Shown here in pieces: positions 8,715 to 17,222 of a stretch of 64,000 bases of DNA. The notes under the pieces were generated by a model that was not told the origin of the DNA, did not search any database, and saw nothing but the letters and a program-made list of their open reading frames with translations. This DNA is from JAHJQZ01 sp963667595 (GTDB taxonomy: Bacteria > Pseudomonadota > Alphaproteobacteria > Rhizobiales > Devosiaceae), in contig CAXXWD010000006.1 of assembly GCA_963667595.2 (NCBI GenBank), forward strand, positions 7,238 through 71,237. The letters run 5' to 3'. Every line of letters starts with the position of its first letter. Position 1 is the first letter of the stretch. Position numbers and translations under genes: made by a program.

Positions 8715-9657
8715 CTTTCTGGGCAAGGAACGTCGCGATATCGTCGGGCGTGCCGAGCGCCCGCGCGACGGCGTTGGGCGCAATGCGCTTGGCCAGACCC
8801 GTCAGGACCCTGCCCGCGCCGAGTTCAACGAGAGTATCGATGCCGCCTTCGCCGGTCAGCCAGGTCACGCTTTGTGTCCAGCGCACCATGCCGGTCACCT
8901 GTTCGACCAGGTGCTTGCGGATATCCTCCGGATCGGTCGAGGGGCGAGCGGTCACATTGGCGACGACCGGCACCACCGGCGCATTGAGCGTCACACCGGC
9001 CAGCGCCTCGGCCATCTTTTCGGCGGCGGGCGCCATCAGGGAACAGTGAAAGGGCGCGGAAACCGGCAGTGGCAGAGCCCGCTTGGCGCCCTTGGTCTTG
9101 GCGATGTCGATGGCCCGGTTGATAGCCGCAAGCGAACCCGACACCACGACCTGCCCCGGCGCGTTGTCGTTGGCAACCTCGCAGACTTCGTCCCCCGCCG
9201 CTTCCGAGGCGACGGATTTAACCGTTTCCATGTCGAGCCCGATAAGCGCCGCCATCGCTCCCTCGCCGACCGGCACCGCCGCCTGCATGGCGCGGCCCCT
9301 GATATCGAGCAGGCGCGCCGTATCGCCGAGCGAGAAAGTGCCGGCGGCGCAAAGGGCCGAATACTCGCCGAGCGAATGCCCCGCGACATAGGCGGTCATG
9401 TCGGAGACGCGCACGCCTTGCGCTTCGAGCACGCGCACCACCGCCATCGACACAGCCATCAGCGCCGGCTGGGCGTTTTCGGTCAGTCTCAGGGTTTCGT
9501 CCGGTCCCTCGAACATGATCGCCGACAGCTTGCGGCCAAGCGCCGCGTCAACTTCATCGAAAACCGCTTTGGCTTCCGGATAGGCGTCGCTCAGGGCCTT
9601 GCCCATGCCGACGGCCTGGCTGCCCTGGCCAGGAAAAGTGAATGCAAGTTTTGCCAT
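8707..9657 (-). CDS. fabD: Malonyl-CoA:ACP transacylase
   Basis: Moves malonyl groups from CoA to ACP. The 316-residue protein has the GQGSQ motif at 10-14, the active-site Ser95 in GHSLGEYSA and His204 in PVSAPFHC. ATG 9657 is preceded by GGAGAGAC. An upstream in-frame extension to 9792 overlaps a palindromic repeat and has no family support. It is the first gene of the leftward fab-mltG-yicC-gmk cluster. Confidence 0.96.
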   Translation of the reverse strand: MAKLAFTFPGQGSQAVGMGKALSDAYPEAKAVFDEVDAALGRKLSAIMFEGPDETLRLTENAQPALMAVSMAVVRVLEAQGVRVSDMTAYVAGHSLGEYSALCAAGTFSLGDTARLLDIRGRAMQAAVPVGEGAMAALIGLDMETVKSVASEAAGDEVCEVANDNAPGQVVVSGSLAAINRAIDIAKTKGAKRALPLPVSAPFHCSLMAPAAEKMAEALAGVTLNAPVVPVVANVTARPSTDPEDIRKHLVEQVTGMVRWTQSVTWLTGEGGIDTLVELGAGRVLTGLAKRIAPNAVARALGTPDDIATFLAQKDG

Positions 9658-9716
9658 TGTCTCTCCGCCGTGATTGTGTGGTGCTGGTTGTGTTTCGCTT
9701 AGGAGCACTCTTGAGC

Positions 9717-9798
9717 GTTCCGATGAAGTTCGGAACCGTGCTCCGTTGTTTTGCAGTCGCAGTGTGCGAAAAACCGGTACCCGCTTTTTCACACACTG
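9717..9798. repeat. Palindromic intergenic repeat, copy 2 (second subtype)
   Basis: Two hairpins lie side by side in the divergent gap between fabD and the helicase gene: GTTCCGA/TCGGAAC (9717-9736), and an imperfect CAGTGTG/CACACTG-type stem with a GAAAAA/TTTTTC inner pair (9760-9798). In reverse orientation the same pair of hairpins occurs at 21445-21528. Because the gap must contain the fabD promoter, the repeat may affect expression of fabD. Confidence 0.65.
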
Positions 9799-9847
9799 TC
9801 CTAATTATGAGTGCCGCGGCGTCGTGGCAAGTTGTCTGGAAACTTCG

Positions 9848-10945
9848 ATGGTCAAATGGTCCCCTCAACAGGATGCCGCGCTTGTCGCCGTATCCAACTG
9901 GCTCAAAGACAGAAACGGCGCCCAGGTGTTCCGTCTGTTCGGCTGGGCGGGGACGGGAAAAACGACGCTGGCCAAACATCTTGCCAGTGGTCTCAATTCA
10001 GTGAAATACGCCGCCTTCACCGGCAAGGCAGCGCTGGCCATGCGCAAGCGCGGCTGTCGCGGCGCCTCGACCATCCATTCCCTCATCTACACCCTTGTCA
10101 GCGAGGACGAAGGCGAACCCCACTTCATTCTCGACAGGGAATCGCCGGCCGCGAGCGCCGATCTCATCGTCATCGACGAGGTCTCGATGGTCGACGAGGT
10201 GCTGGCCGAGGATCTTTTGTCCTTCGGCACCAAGATCCTGGTGCTCGGCGACCCCTTCCAGCTGCCTCCGGTTCAGGGCACCGGCTTTTTCATTGCCGAA
10301 GAGCCCGACATCATGCTGACCGAGATCCATCGTCAGGCGGCGGAAAACCCCATCGTGCAGCTCTCGCTCGACATCCGGAACGGCGCACGGCTGCAGCGCG
10401 GCGCCTATGGAGACTCCAAGGTGATCGGACGCGACGACGTCGAGCAGGACGAGGTGATGTTGGCCGATCAGGTCCTGGTCGGACGCAACAAGACGCGCAT
10501 CGATTACAACAACCGCCTGCGAGAGTTGAAGGGCCTGCCGCCGATCACGCCGGTTCTCGGAGACAAGATCGTCTGCTTGAGGAACAACCCGCGCAAGAAG
10601 CTCTTGAACGGCCAGATTTTCATCGTCTCCGAGGTCAAGCGCAAGAACGCCGGCAAGCTCGAAATGATGCTCCTGCCCGAGGATGCCGGGCCGGCAACCC
10701 CCGAGGTCAAGGTCAAGACGCATCTCGACTTCTTCACCGGCGCCGACGAACAGATGGCCTGGGCCGTCCGGCGCCAGTTCGACGAATTCACCTTCGGCTA
10801 TGCCCTGACCGTGCACAAGGCGCAGGGCAGCCAATGGGATCACGTCTACCTGTTCGACGAGAGTTTCGCCTTCCGCGAGGACGGGCGGCGCTGGCTCTAT
10901 ACCGGGGTGACGCGGGCGGTCGACAGGATCACGGTGGTATCGTGA
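9848..10945 (+). CDS. RecD/Dda-like ATP-dependent DNA helicase
   Basis: A 365-residue superfamily 1 helicase core. Walker A GWAGTGKTT is at 32-40, then the motif Ia region FTGKAALAM, motif II VIDEVSMVD, motif III LGDPFQLPPV, motif IV LTEIHRQ, and near the C-terminus the UvrD/RecD-type motif LTVHKAQGSQWD and YTGVTRA. It lacks the RecB/C partners and the long N-terminus of RecD, so it is the short RecD-like/Dda-like type found singly in many alphaproteobacteria. ATG 9848 is the first start consistent with the family. The downstream GNAT gene overlaps its stop by four bases (GTGA). Confidence 0.88.
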   Translation: MVKWSPQQDAALVAVSNWLKDRNGAQVFRLFGWAGTGKTTLAKHLASGLNSVKYAAFTGKAALAMRKRGCRGASTIHSLIYTLVSEDEGEPHFILDRESPAASADLIVIDEVSMVDEVLAEDLLSFGTKILVLGDPFQLPPVQGTGFFIAEEPDIMLTEIHRQAAENPIVQLSLDIRNGARLQRGAYGDSKVIGRDDVEQDEVMLADQVLVGRNKTRIDYNNRLRELKGLPPITPVLGDKIVCLRNNPRKKLLNGQIFIVSEVKRKNAGKLEMMLLPEDAGPATPEVKVKTHLDFFTGADEQMAWAVRRQFDEFTFGYALTVHKAQGSQWDHVYLFDESFAFREDGRRWLYTGVTRAVDRITVVS

Positions 10946-11387
10946 TCGAACTGAGACCGGCAGAGCCGGACGATTTCGCGGCCATGGTCGCGCTCGATAC
11001 CCATATCCGCGATCATGCCGATGGGCCGAAATTGTCCACGACTGGGTGGCGGGCGGCCAGTGTCACCTTGCCATTGTCGAGGAACGGATCGCAGGTTATG
11101 CCGCGTTCACGCACGCTTTTTTCCATCGGCCCTTCATCGAGCGGCTCATGGTCGGCCTGCCGTTCCGCCGGCAAAGCGTCGGACTGGCGCTGGTCGCCCA
11201 TGCCACGACATTGTGGCCCGGCGAACAAATCTGGACCTCGACCAACCAGTCGAACCGGCCGATGCGGGCGCTGCTGGCGCGGGCGGGATTTCGACAAAGC
11301 GGCCGAATCGAAAACCTCGATCCCGACGATCCGGAACTGGTTTTCGTGCACCTGCCGCAAAGCAAACCAATAGGTGCGGCAGGCTAG
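10942..11387 (+). pseudogene. GNAT acetyltransferase split by a frameshift
   Basis: GTG 10942 overlaps the helicase stop. The first frame begins VIELRPAEPDDFAAMVAL, a typical GNAT start, and stays sensible to about 11029. After that, sense continues in another frame (IVHDWVAGGQCHLAIVEER, then the acetyl-CoA region LPFRRQSVGLALVAHA and NRPMRALLARAGF) and stops at 11387. One base appears to be missing near the AAA at 11029-11031. The gene is therefore either inactivated or carries a sequencing error. The substrate is unknown. Confidence 0.7.
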
Positions 11388-11489
11388 CCAGTTGACCCCG
11401 ACCGTCTGATGCCCGAAGAGTGCCGGCCACCAAAGGACATGCACCCGTCTTCCCGCCGGACTTCAAATCCATATACGAGGAAAAAGACC

Positions 11490-12416
11490 GTGAGCTTCAC
11501 CGCAGTCACCTGCCTTTATGATATCGGCCGTGCCAATGCCGACGGGCGGACCATCGATGACTATGTGTCCTGGTTCAACGTAACCCTGACCATTCCACTT
11601 CCGTTCATCATCTTTCTCGATCCGGATTTCGACGCGACCCGGCTCACCCTGAAACCGACAGATCGCATTATCCGGCTTTCAATGGATGAATTGCCCATGT
11701 TCCGGCATCGGGCCCGCGTTGAGGAAATCAGTGCCGGTGAGAAGGTGAATCACCGCGACCTCACGTTCAGACTGCCCTCCTATTCAATGCTCGTGATGTC
11801 AAAGGCCGAATTGTTCAAGCGCGCCGCTTTGGAAGTAGAGTCCGACCACCTCGTCTGGGCTGACGCCGGGCTGAGCCGTTTTCTTCCTGATTTGAGTGAA
11901 CACCAGGTGCAGCGCTCCACAGCGGATCTAGAAGGGGTGTCGTTCCTGCTTAATAAAATGCCCTTTCTCGATCACTATACACGTCTCGGTCATCTGCCGA
12001 AGCGGATCGTCGGTAGCTGCTTGGCGCTGATGGGAGCGGCGGACTTTCTGATCGCACGTTCGTTTGCGTCCGAACTCGTGGATCGGCTGAGCTTTCTGGC
12101 CGAAGTCGACTGGTTGCCGAACGGGCTCTGGGACAACGAACAGGTTGCCTTCGGAACGCTCCTGTTTCGTGGGGGTCTGCCGGGCGTCAGTGTCTTGAGT
12201 ACGACTCTGTACATGGGCAATACCACGCGCTGGCTGTTCGGATTGCCGCTCAAATATCGGGCGTTGGATTTCTCCGAGCGCTGGACCTATTGCCGACGCG
12301 AGATCCGGGCGCGCCTGACCCCCAAGAGCGCCTCTTATCTGCCCGGCGATTTTCCGGAAGCGGACTACCAGACCTGGGTAAGAAACAGACGCGAAAACGC
12401 TGCCTCGCCCGCGTAG
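11490..12416 (+). CDS. WlaTC/HtrL (YibB)-like glycosyltransferase
   Basis: A 308-residue soluble protein starting FTAVTCLYDIGRANADG, with the pattern of the HtrL/WlaTC family: an N-terminal (V/T)T.(L/F)YDIGR motif, a WF...PLPFIIFLDPD strand, a FKRAALEVESDHLVWADAGL segment, and later WLPNGLWDNEQVAFGTLLFRG. These proteins are linked to lipopolysaccharide or capsule glycan modification. I chose GTG 11490 because GAGGAAAAAGACC precedes it; a longer in-frame start exists at 11409. Substrate unknown. The family match is moderate. Confidence 0.6.
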   Translation: MSFTAVTCLYDIGRANADGRTIDDYVSWFNVTLTIPLPFIIFLDPDFDATRLTLKPTDRIIRLSMDELPMFRHRARVEEISAGEKVNHRDLTFRLPSYSMLVMSKAELFKRAALEVESDHLVWADAGLSRFLPDLSEHQVQRSTADLEGVSFLLNKMPFLDHYTRLGHLPKRIVGSCLALMGAADFLIARSFASELVDRLSFLAEVDWLPNGLWDNEQVAFGTLLFRGGLPGVSVLSTTLYMGNTTRWLFGLPLKYRALDFSERWTYCRREIRARLTPKSASYLPGDFPEADYQTWVRNRRENAASPA

Positions 12417-12427
12417 GTGACGCCGGA

Positions 12428-12823
12428 TCAGATCCGTTCGAACTCCAGCGTCTGGCACATGATCAGCTTGCAGCCGCTCAAGCGCATGCTGTCGCCATCG
12501 ATCAGCGTCATGGAGCCGCCGATCTTTTCGCCGTTATAGCTCAGCGTGCCCGACCATTTGTTCGTGCCGGTCCGGTGTGCGCCCTTGACGACATAGGTGT
12601 TGAGATAGGCGAGGTTTTCCGGCGTACGGGCATCGGATCTGAGCCAGGTCAGACGGGCGCAAAGCGCCGTGCCGCCGCAATAGCTCACCTCATAGCGGCT
12701 TTCTCCGGTAGCGGTCTGCCACTTGCCCACGGGGCTGGCATCATTGGCCATAACGGGCGAAATCATGGCGGAAGCGGCAAGGATGGCGGCGACAAGACGG
12801 CGGGGCTGAAACACGGGCGACAC
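12428..12823 (-). CDS. DUF2147 family exported protein
   Basis: 131 residues with a signal peptide: the basic start MSPVFQPRR, a hydrophobic stretch to about 25, and probable cleavage after VMA. The mature part (SPVGKWQT, YCGGTALCARLTWL, GTLSYNGEKIGG, CKLIMCQTLEFERI) matches small periplasmic DUF2147 proteins, which adopt a lipocalin-like beta barrel. Two Cys pairs could form disulfides. The start codon is GTG and has no clear ribosome binding site. It ends close to the convergent glycosyltransferase-like gene. Confidence 0.75.
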   Translation of the reverse strand: MSPVFQPRRLVAAILAASAMISPVMANDASPVGKWQTATGESRYEVSYCGGTALCARLTWLRSDARTPENLAYLNTYVVKGAHRTGTNKWSGTLSYNGEKIGGSMTLIDGDSMRLSGCKLIMCQTLEFERI

Positions 12824-12927
12824 TCACTGGCAGAACGAAGGAACGCCGCCTATTTGCCAAATGTGGCTTGAATGCGTTCCGAACCTGACGTTCAGACGCC
12901 GTTCATCTTACCAAATCTTCGGTCCGG

Positions 12928-13734
12928 TCAGGCCCGCGAGATCAATGTCGCCGGATCGCGCTGGGCATCCGGATCGTTCCCGCCGATCGGCCGGTTGCCG
13001 GCCACGGAGACAACGTCCGGATCGAGAGCGATGACCAGATCGGCCACATATCTGCTGGCGTCCTTGTCGACCATTGCCATCGAAGCGGCGCCGGCCTTGC
13101 GGGCGATGACATCCGTTTCGTTGGTGGTGTCGCGCAGGACCCCGCGTTCGCTGTAGGGCGTGATCAGGCGATAGACCGCATCGTTCAGCGTGTCGGGGAA
13201 AAAGATCTGTCCGGTCAGCACGTTGATCTCGTTGATGAAGACCTTGAAATGCATGTGCGTCGTCCGGCCGTAATGCCAGCCGGGATAGATGGTGCGGAAC
13301 CGGACCTTGCCATCGGCATCGGCATATTGCGTGCCGCGCAGAAACGTCTCGCCTTTAACATCGACCGCCCCATTGTCCGAACGGTTGACATAGCCGGAAT
13401 AAAGTCCTCCGGCATCGCAATGCCACACATCGACCCGGGCGCCCGACAGGGGCTGGCAGCGCGTGCCGACCACCTTCAGCCTGAGTTCGAGCGGCAGCCC
13501 CGGTTTGTTTTCGGTGATGTCGAAACGCACCAGAGCCGGATCGAAATAATAAGGCCCTTCCGTCACCTCCGGCACGAAAACGCAAGACGTGTCGACACCC
13601 AGCACACTCTTTTCGGCACTGTCTGACACCGCTGTTATGGCTTTTGGCGACAACAAGACGCCGCCGATGGCGGTGATACCGATCAGCGACAGCATCTGCC
13701 GGCGGCTGAAACCGGTAGTCGTAAGGTCTGACAT
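12928..13734 (-). CDS. Intradiol ring-cleavage dioxygenase family protein
   Basis: 268 residues. The N-terminus SRRQMLSLIGITAIGG looks like a twin-arginine signal with a single RR, so the protein is probably exported. The intradiol dioxygenase core (protocatechuate 3,4-dioxygenase/catechol 1,2-dioxygenase fold) is clear: TEGPYYF, RVDVWHCDAGGLYSGY, RTIYPGWHYGRTTHMHFKV. The Tyr, Tyr, His, His iron ligands lie in GLYSGY and YPGWHYGRTTHMHF. The exported subgroup with a C-terminal extension has no well-known substrate, so aromatic-ring cleavage is inferred. Confidence 0.82.
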   Translation of the reverse strand: MSDLTTTGFSRRQMLSLIGITAIGGVLLSPKAITAVSDSAEKSVLGVDTSCVFVPEVTEGPYYFDPALVRFDITENKPGLPLELRLKVVGTRCQPLSGARVDVWHCDAGGLYSGYVNRSDNGAVDVKGETFLRGTQYADADGKVRFRTIYPGWHYGRTTHMHFKVFINEINVLTGQIFFPDTLNDAVYRLITPYSERGVLRDTTNETDVIARKAGAASMAMVDKDASRYVADLVIALDPDVVSVAGNRPIGGNDPDAQRDPATLISRA

Positions 13735-14165
13735 AAGGCGTCCTTCAATCCGCGTCCGTTCCGAATTTAGGACCTTCCATCACCAAGTACATCCGACCGG
13801 CGAACACGTTTACGCCCTTATGCACAATCGCTTTCGGTATAAACGGATCGCCGTATCGGGTTTTGCTGCTTTTTTTGGTGTTTTCAAAAGAACCGCCGGT
13901 CTCCGGCTCGAATCGAAACCGGCGTACCGGTCGTCCGTTATCGGCGACAAGGGCTTGCCATCCGCCCCGTCAGGCCTTATGAGCCAGACCGTATTCGTTT
14001 GGCCGGGGGCTGAACGGAGGGGTTCGGCTTGCCGAACGACACCAAAGCGCGTGTCGCCTCCCGTGTTCCCGCTCTTTATGAAGACTGCTTTGACGCCTTT
14101 TCCGGCTTCAAGGAGGCTCCGCGCCAGACGGACATGTGGATTTAAACAGGAAGGAAAGGCGCCTC
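13735..14165. other. Intergenic leader region upstream of rpsF
   Basis: About 430 bases without a credible gene separate the divergent dioxygenase from rpsF. It should contain the promoter of the rpsF-rpsR-rplI group and a leader RNA. A GTTCGGCTTGCCGAAC hairpin lies around 14023-14038. In other bacteria S6:S18 bind their own leader; I cannot identify that motif here with confidence. Confidence 0.4.
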
Positions 14166-14534
14166 ATGGCCCTCTACGAGCATATCTACCTGGCTCGGCA
14201 GGATGTCTCCGCCCAGCAGGTCGAAGAGCTGACCAGCCAGTACACCGAGATCATCACCTCGGGCGGAGGTTCGGTAACCAAGTCGGAATACTGGGGACTG
14301 AAGTCCCTCAGCTACCGGATCAAGAAGAACCGCAAGGCGCATTATACCCTGATGAACATCAATGCCCCGCACGCCGCCGTCGAAGAGATGGAGCGCCAGA
14401 TGGGCCTGTCCGAAGACGTCCTTCGGTTCATGACCATTCGCGTCGATGCGCTTGAGGACGGTCCCTCGGTGATGATGCAGAAGCGCGACCATGACGATCG
14501 TGGCGGTCGTGGCGATCGCCCGCGCCGTTTCTAG
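14166..14534 (+). CDS. rpsF: 30S ribosomal protein S6
   Basis: 122 residues starting MALYEHIYLARQD with the conserved SYRIKKNRKAHY segment and an RFMTIRVD strand. It ends in a charged DHDDRGGRGDRPRRF tail, common in alphaproteobacterial S6. ATG 14166 follows AGGAAGGAAAGG; an upstream ATG at 14136 is rejected because of the family N-terminus. S6 pairs with S18 in the 30S platform, and rpsR follows 21 bases later. Confidence 0.97.
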   Translation: MALYEHIYLARQDVSAQQVEELTSQYTEIITSGGGSVTKSEYWGLKSLSYRIKKNRKAHYTLMNINAPHAAVEEMERQMGLSEDVLRFMTIRVDALEDGPSVMMQKRDHDDRGGRGDRPRRF

Positions 14535-14555
14535 AGCCGTTGAGGAGAAAGTAAC

Positions 14556-14810
14556 ATGGCCATTCGTGACCTGACGACGACCCATACCCGCCGGCCCTTC
14601 CAGCGCCGCCGCAAGACCTGCCCGTTCTCCGGTGCCGATGCCCCGAAGATCGATTACAAGGACGTGCGCCTGTTGCAGCGCTACACCTCGGAGCGCGGCA
14701 AGATCGTACCGTCCCGCATCACCGCGGTTTCCGCCAAGAAGCAGCGTGAGCTGGCCCGCGCCATCAAGCGCGCCCGTTTCATCGGCCTGCTGCCCTTCTC
14801 GGTCAGCTAA
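14556..14810 (+). CDS. rpsR: 30S ribosomal protein S18
   Basis: 84 residues with the S18 signature: KTCPFSGADAPKIDYKDVRLLQRY, then RGKIVPSRITAVSAKKQRELARAIKRARFIGLLPF. The ribosome binding site GAGGAGAAAG is about 7 bases upstream of the ATG. It lies between rpsF and rplI in the usual order. Confidence 0.98.
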   Translation: MAIRDLTTTHTRRPFQRRRKTCPFSGADAPKIDYKDVRLLQRYTSERGKIVPSRITAVSAKKQRELARAIKRARFIGLLPFSVS

Positions 14811-14828
14811 ACCCTGTTCAAGTTGAGT

Positions 14829-14846
14829 GGCCCGCCATGGCGGGCC
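14829..14846. promoter_or_regulatory. Perfect 18-bp palindrome between rpsR and rplI
   Basis: GGCCCGCCATGGCGGGCC is a perfect palindrome in the 120-base gap between rpsR and rplI. As RNA it would form a strong GC hairpin without a U-tract, so it is more likely an attenuating or processing stem than a full terminator. Confidence 0.5.
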
Positions 14847-14930
14847 GTTCGCTGGAGCGTGGAATGGGTCCGCGCTCCTAACCGGGACACCGGACGATCC
14901 GGGTCTTTGGGACAGCATTGGAGTTAAGAA

Positions 14931-15554
14931 ATGAAAGTCATCCTTCTCGAACGCGTCGGCCGTCATGGCACCATCGGCGACGAAGCCGTTGTCAAGGACG
15001 GCTATGCGCGCAACTACCTGTTGCCGCAGGGCAAGGCGCTGCGCGCCACCGAGGCCAACCGCAAGAAGTTCGCCGCCGAACGCGCCGTCATCGAAAAGCG
15101 CAACGAGGAACGTCGCAACGAAGCGGCGGGGATCGCCTCGGGCCTCAACGGTCATACGGTGGTCATGATCCGTCAGGCCGGCGAAACCGGCCAGCTCTAC
15201 GGTTCGGTCAGCACCCGCGACATCTCCGATGCACTGGCCGCCGACGGCTTCACCGTGTCGAAATCCCAGGTCGATCTGGCCCTTCCGATCAAGACGGTCG
15301 GCGTGCACGAAGTGGCGCTGCACCTGCATCCGGAAGTTGCCGTTTCGGTCGTCGTCAATGTCGCCCGCTCCGAGGACGAGGCCCAGCGCCAGTCCAAGGG
15401 CGAAGACATGACCGTCATCAACTATGACGACGAAGACGCCGCCGCAGCAGCAGCAGCAGCCGCCGCGGAAGCGACCGAAGAGGCAGAGACCGAGGAAGCG
15501 GCAGTCGAAGACGGAGCCGAGGCGGAAGCCGCCGAACCCGAGACCGAAGCCTGA
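14931..15554 (+). CDS. rplI: 50S ribosomal protein L9 with long acidic tail
   Basis: 207 residues, longer than the ~150 of E. coli L9. The N-terminal domain (KVILLERVGRHGTIGDEAVVKDGYARNYLLPQGKA) and the C-terminal RNA-binding domain to about residue 155 are typical. The extra tail (about 165-207) is Ala/Glu-rich with a run of nine Ala codons encoded by GCC/GCA repeats at about 15440-15467, then alternating EE and A. Such tails are usual in alphaproteobacteria. The trinucleotide tract may vary in length. Confidence 0.96.
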   Translation: MKVILLERVGRHGTIGDEAVVKDGYARNYLLPQGKALRATEANRKKFAAERAVIEKRNEERRNEAAGIASGLNGHTVVMIRQAGETGQLYGSVSTRDISDALAADGFTVSKSQVDLALPIKTVGVHEVALHLHPEVAVSVVVNVARSEDEAQRQSKGEDMTVINYDDEDAAAAAAAAAAEATEEAETEEAAVEDGAEAEAAEPETEA

Positions 15555-15579
15555 GTCTCTTTTCGCGCAAGTTTTTTTG

Positions 15580-15609
15580 AAGGGCCGGGATCGTTCCGGC
15601 CCTTTTTTT
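15580..15609 (+). terminator. Rho-independent terminator after rplI
   Basis: An 11-bp stem (AAGGGCCGGGA with TTCCGGCCCTT, one G-T pair) and a 3-base loop are followed by a run of seven T at 15603-15609. It ends the rpsF-rpsR-rplI transcript 25 bases after the rplI stop. Confidence 0.9.
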
Positions 15610-15728
15610 GTTCACTCGTTCGTCGTTATCCCCGCTGATCACTGACACGAATGTGACGCGTCGGCGATGGCTATGGAGTCGATGAACTTGGTATTATCAA
15701 AAGCGTCTCAGAAACACTCGAGGGAACC

Positions 15729-17213
15729 ATGGCAGAGGTGCGGCAGCTTCATCCCGAGGCTGAACAGGGATATCGGCAGGCGCCGCACAATGTCGAAGCC
15801 GAGCAGGCCCTGCTTGGCGCCATTCTGGTCAACAACGAGGCTTTTTACCGCGTTTCGGATTTTCTCGAGCCTGCCCATTTCTATGAGGCAGTGCATTCCC
15901 AGATCTACGAAATTTCGGCCAAGATCATCCGGGCCGGCAAGAAGGCCGATCCGATCACCGTCAAGACTTTCCTGCCAAACGAGCTGATCGAGGGCGTCTC
16001 GATGCAGCAATATCTGGCGCGTCTCGCGGCGGAAGCGACCACCGTCATCAATGCCTATGATTTCGGCCGCGCCGTCTACGATCTCGCCATCCGGCGCCAA
16101 CTGATTCTCATCGGCGAGGAGATGACCGACACCGCCTTCGAGGCCGATGTCGACATGACGCCGGATCGCCAGATCGAGGAAGCCGAAAAACAGCTTTTCG
16201 ATCTCGCCGAGCGCGGCCGCTACGACGGCGGCTTCCAGTCCTTCGGCAGCGCCCTCACCGCCTCCATCCAGATGGCCAGCGAAGCCTATCAGCGCGACGG
16301 CTCGCTGTCCGGCATCGCCACGGGCCTGACCGATCTCGACAAGATGATGGGTGGGTTGCAGCGTTCCGACCTCGTCATCCTCGCCGCGCGTCCGGCCATG
16401 GGCAAATCGGCGCTCGCCACCTCCATCGCCATCAACGTCGCCAAGGCCTTTCGCGAGGAACCGACGCCGGAAGGCCACATGAAGACGGTCAATGGCGGTC
16501 GGGTCGGCTTCTTCTCGCTCGAAATGAGTGCCGAACAGCTGGCCACGCGTATCCTTTCCGACCAGGCGCGCATCACCTCTTCGGACATCCGGCGCGGCAA
16601 CATCCACGACAGCCAGTACGCGACGCTGGTCGAAACCGCCCAGATGATCAACGAACTACCGATCTTCATCGACGACACCGGCGGTCTCGCCATCGCCCAG
16701 TTGATGGCGCGGGCGCGGCGCCTCAAGCGCCAGAAGGGGCTCGACCTCATCATTATCGACTATGTGCAGCTTCTGGTCGGCTCCTCGAAGCGCGCCAGCG
16801 AGAACCGCGTGCAGGAACTGACCGAGATCACAACCTCGCTAAAGGCCCTGGCCAAGGAACTGGAAGTGCCGATCATCGCGCTGGCGCAGTTGTCGCGTCA
16901 GGTCGAAGCGCGCGACGACAAACGTCCGCAACTGGCCGATCTCAGGGAATCCGGCTCCATCGAACAGGACGCCGACGTGGTTTTGTTTATTTATCGCGAC
17001 GAATACTATCTCAAGAACAAGGAGCCGCGCGAAGGCACGCCCGAACATTTGGCATGGCAAGGCGAGATGGAAAAGGTTTATGGTCTGGCCGACATCATCA
17101 TCGGCAAGCAGCGCCATGGTCCGACAGGAACGGTGCCGGTGGCTTTCGAGGCCAATTTCACCCGTTTCTCCAATCTCGCCCGAGACGCCTACATGCCGGA
17201 CCGAATCGATTAG
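15729..17213 (+). CDS. dnaB: Replicative DNA helicase DnaB
   Basis: 494-residue DnaB. The N-terminal primase-interacting domain (PHNVEAEQALLGAILVNNEAF) is followed by a linker and the RecA-like helicase domain. Walker A AARPAMGKSA is at about 217-226, Walker B LDLIIIDYVQLL, and the DnaB motifs LAQLSRQVEAR, RESGSIEQDADVV and GPTGTVPVAFEANFTRF follow. It unwinds DNA at the replication fork. It is followed 9 bases later by alr. Confidence 0.97.
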   Translation: MAEVRQLHPEAEQGYRQAPHNVEAEQALLGAILVNNEAFYRVSDFLEPAHFYEAVHSQIYEISAKIIRAGKKADPITVKTFLPNELIEGVSMQQYLARLAAEATTVINAYDFGRAVYDLAIRRQLILIGEEMTDTAFEADVDMTPDRQIEEAEKQLFDLAERGRYDGGFQSFGSALTASIQMASEAYQRDGSLSGIATGLTDLDKMMGGLQRSDLVILAARPAMGKSALATSIAINVAKAFREEPTPEGHMKTVNGGRVGFFSLEMSAEQLATRILSDQARITSSDIRRGNIHDSQYATLVETAQMINELPIFIDDTGGLAIAQLMARARRLKRQKGLDLIIIDYVQLLVGSSKRASENRVQELTEITTSLKALAKELEVPIIALAQLSRQVEARDDKRPQLADLRESGSIEQDADVVLFIYRDEYYLKNKEPREGTPEHLAWQGEMEKVYGLADIIIGKQRHGPTGTVPVAFEANFTRFSNLARDAYMPDRID

Positions 17214-17222
17214 AATCCTGCC

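Noticed and set aside
13589..14455. 288-codon + strand ORF crossing into rpsF
   Set aside because: Overlaps rpsF in another frame and the dioxygenase antisense; not protein-like.
15436..15470. GC-rich trinucleotide run as a separate repeat element
   Set aside because: It encodes the Ala tract in the L9 tail and is in frame, so it is part of rplI.
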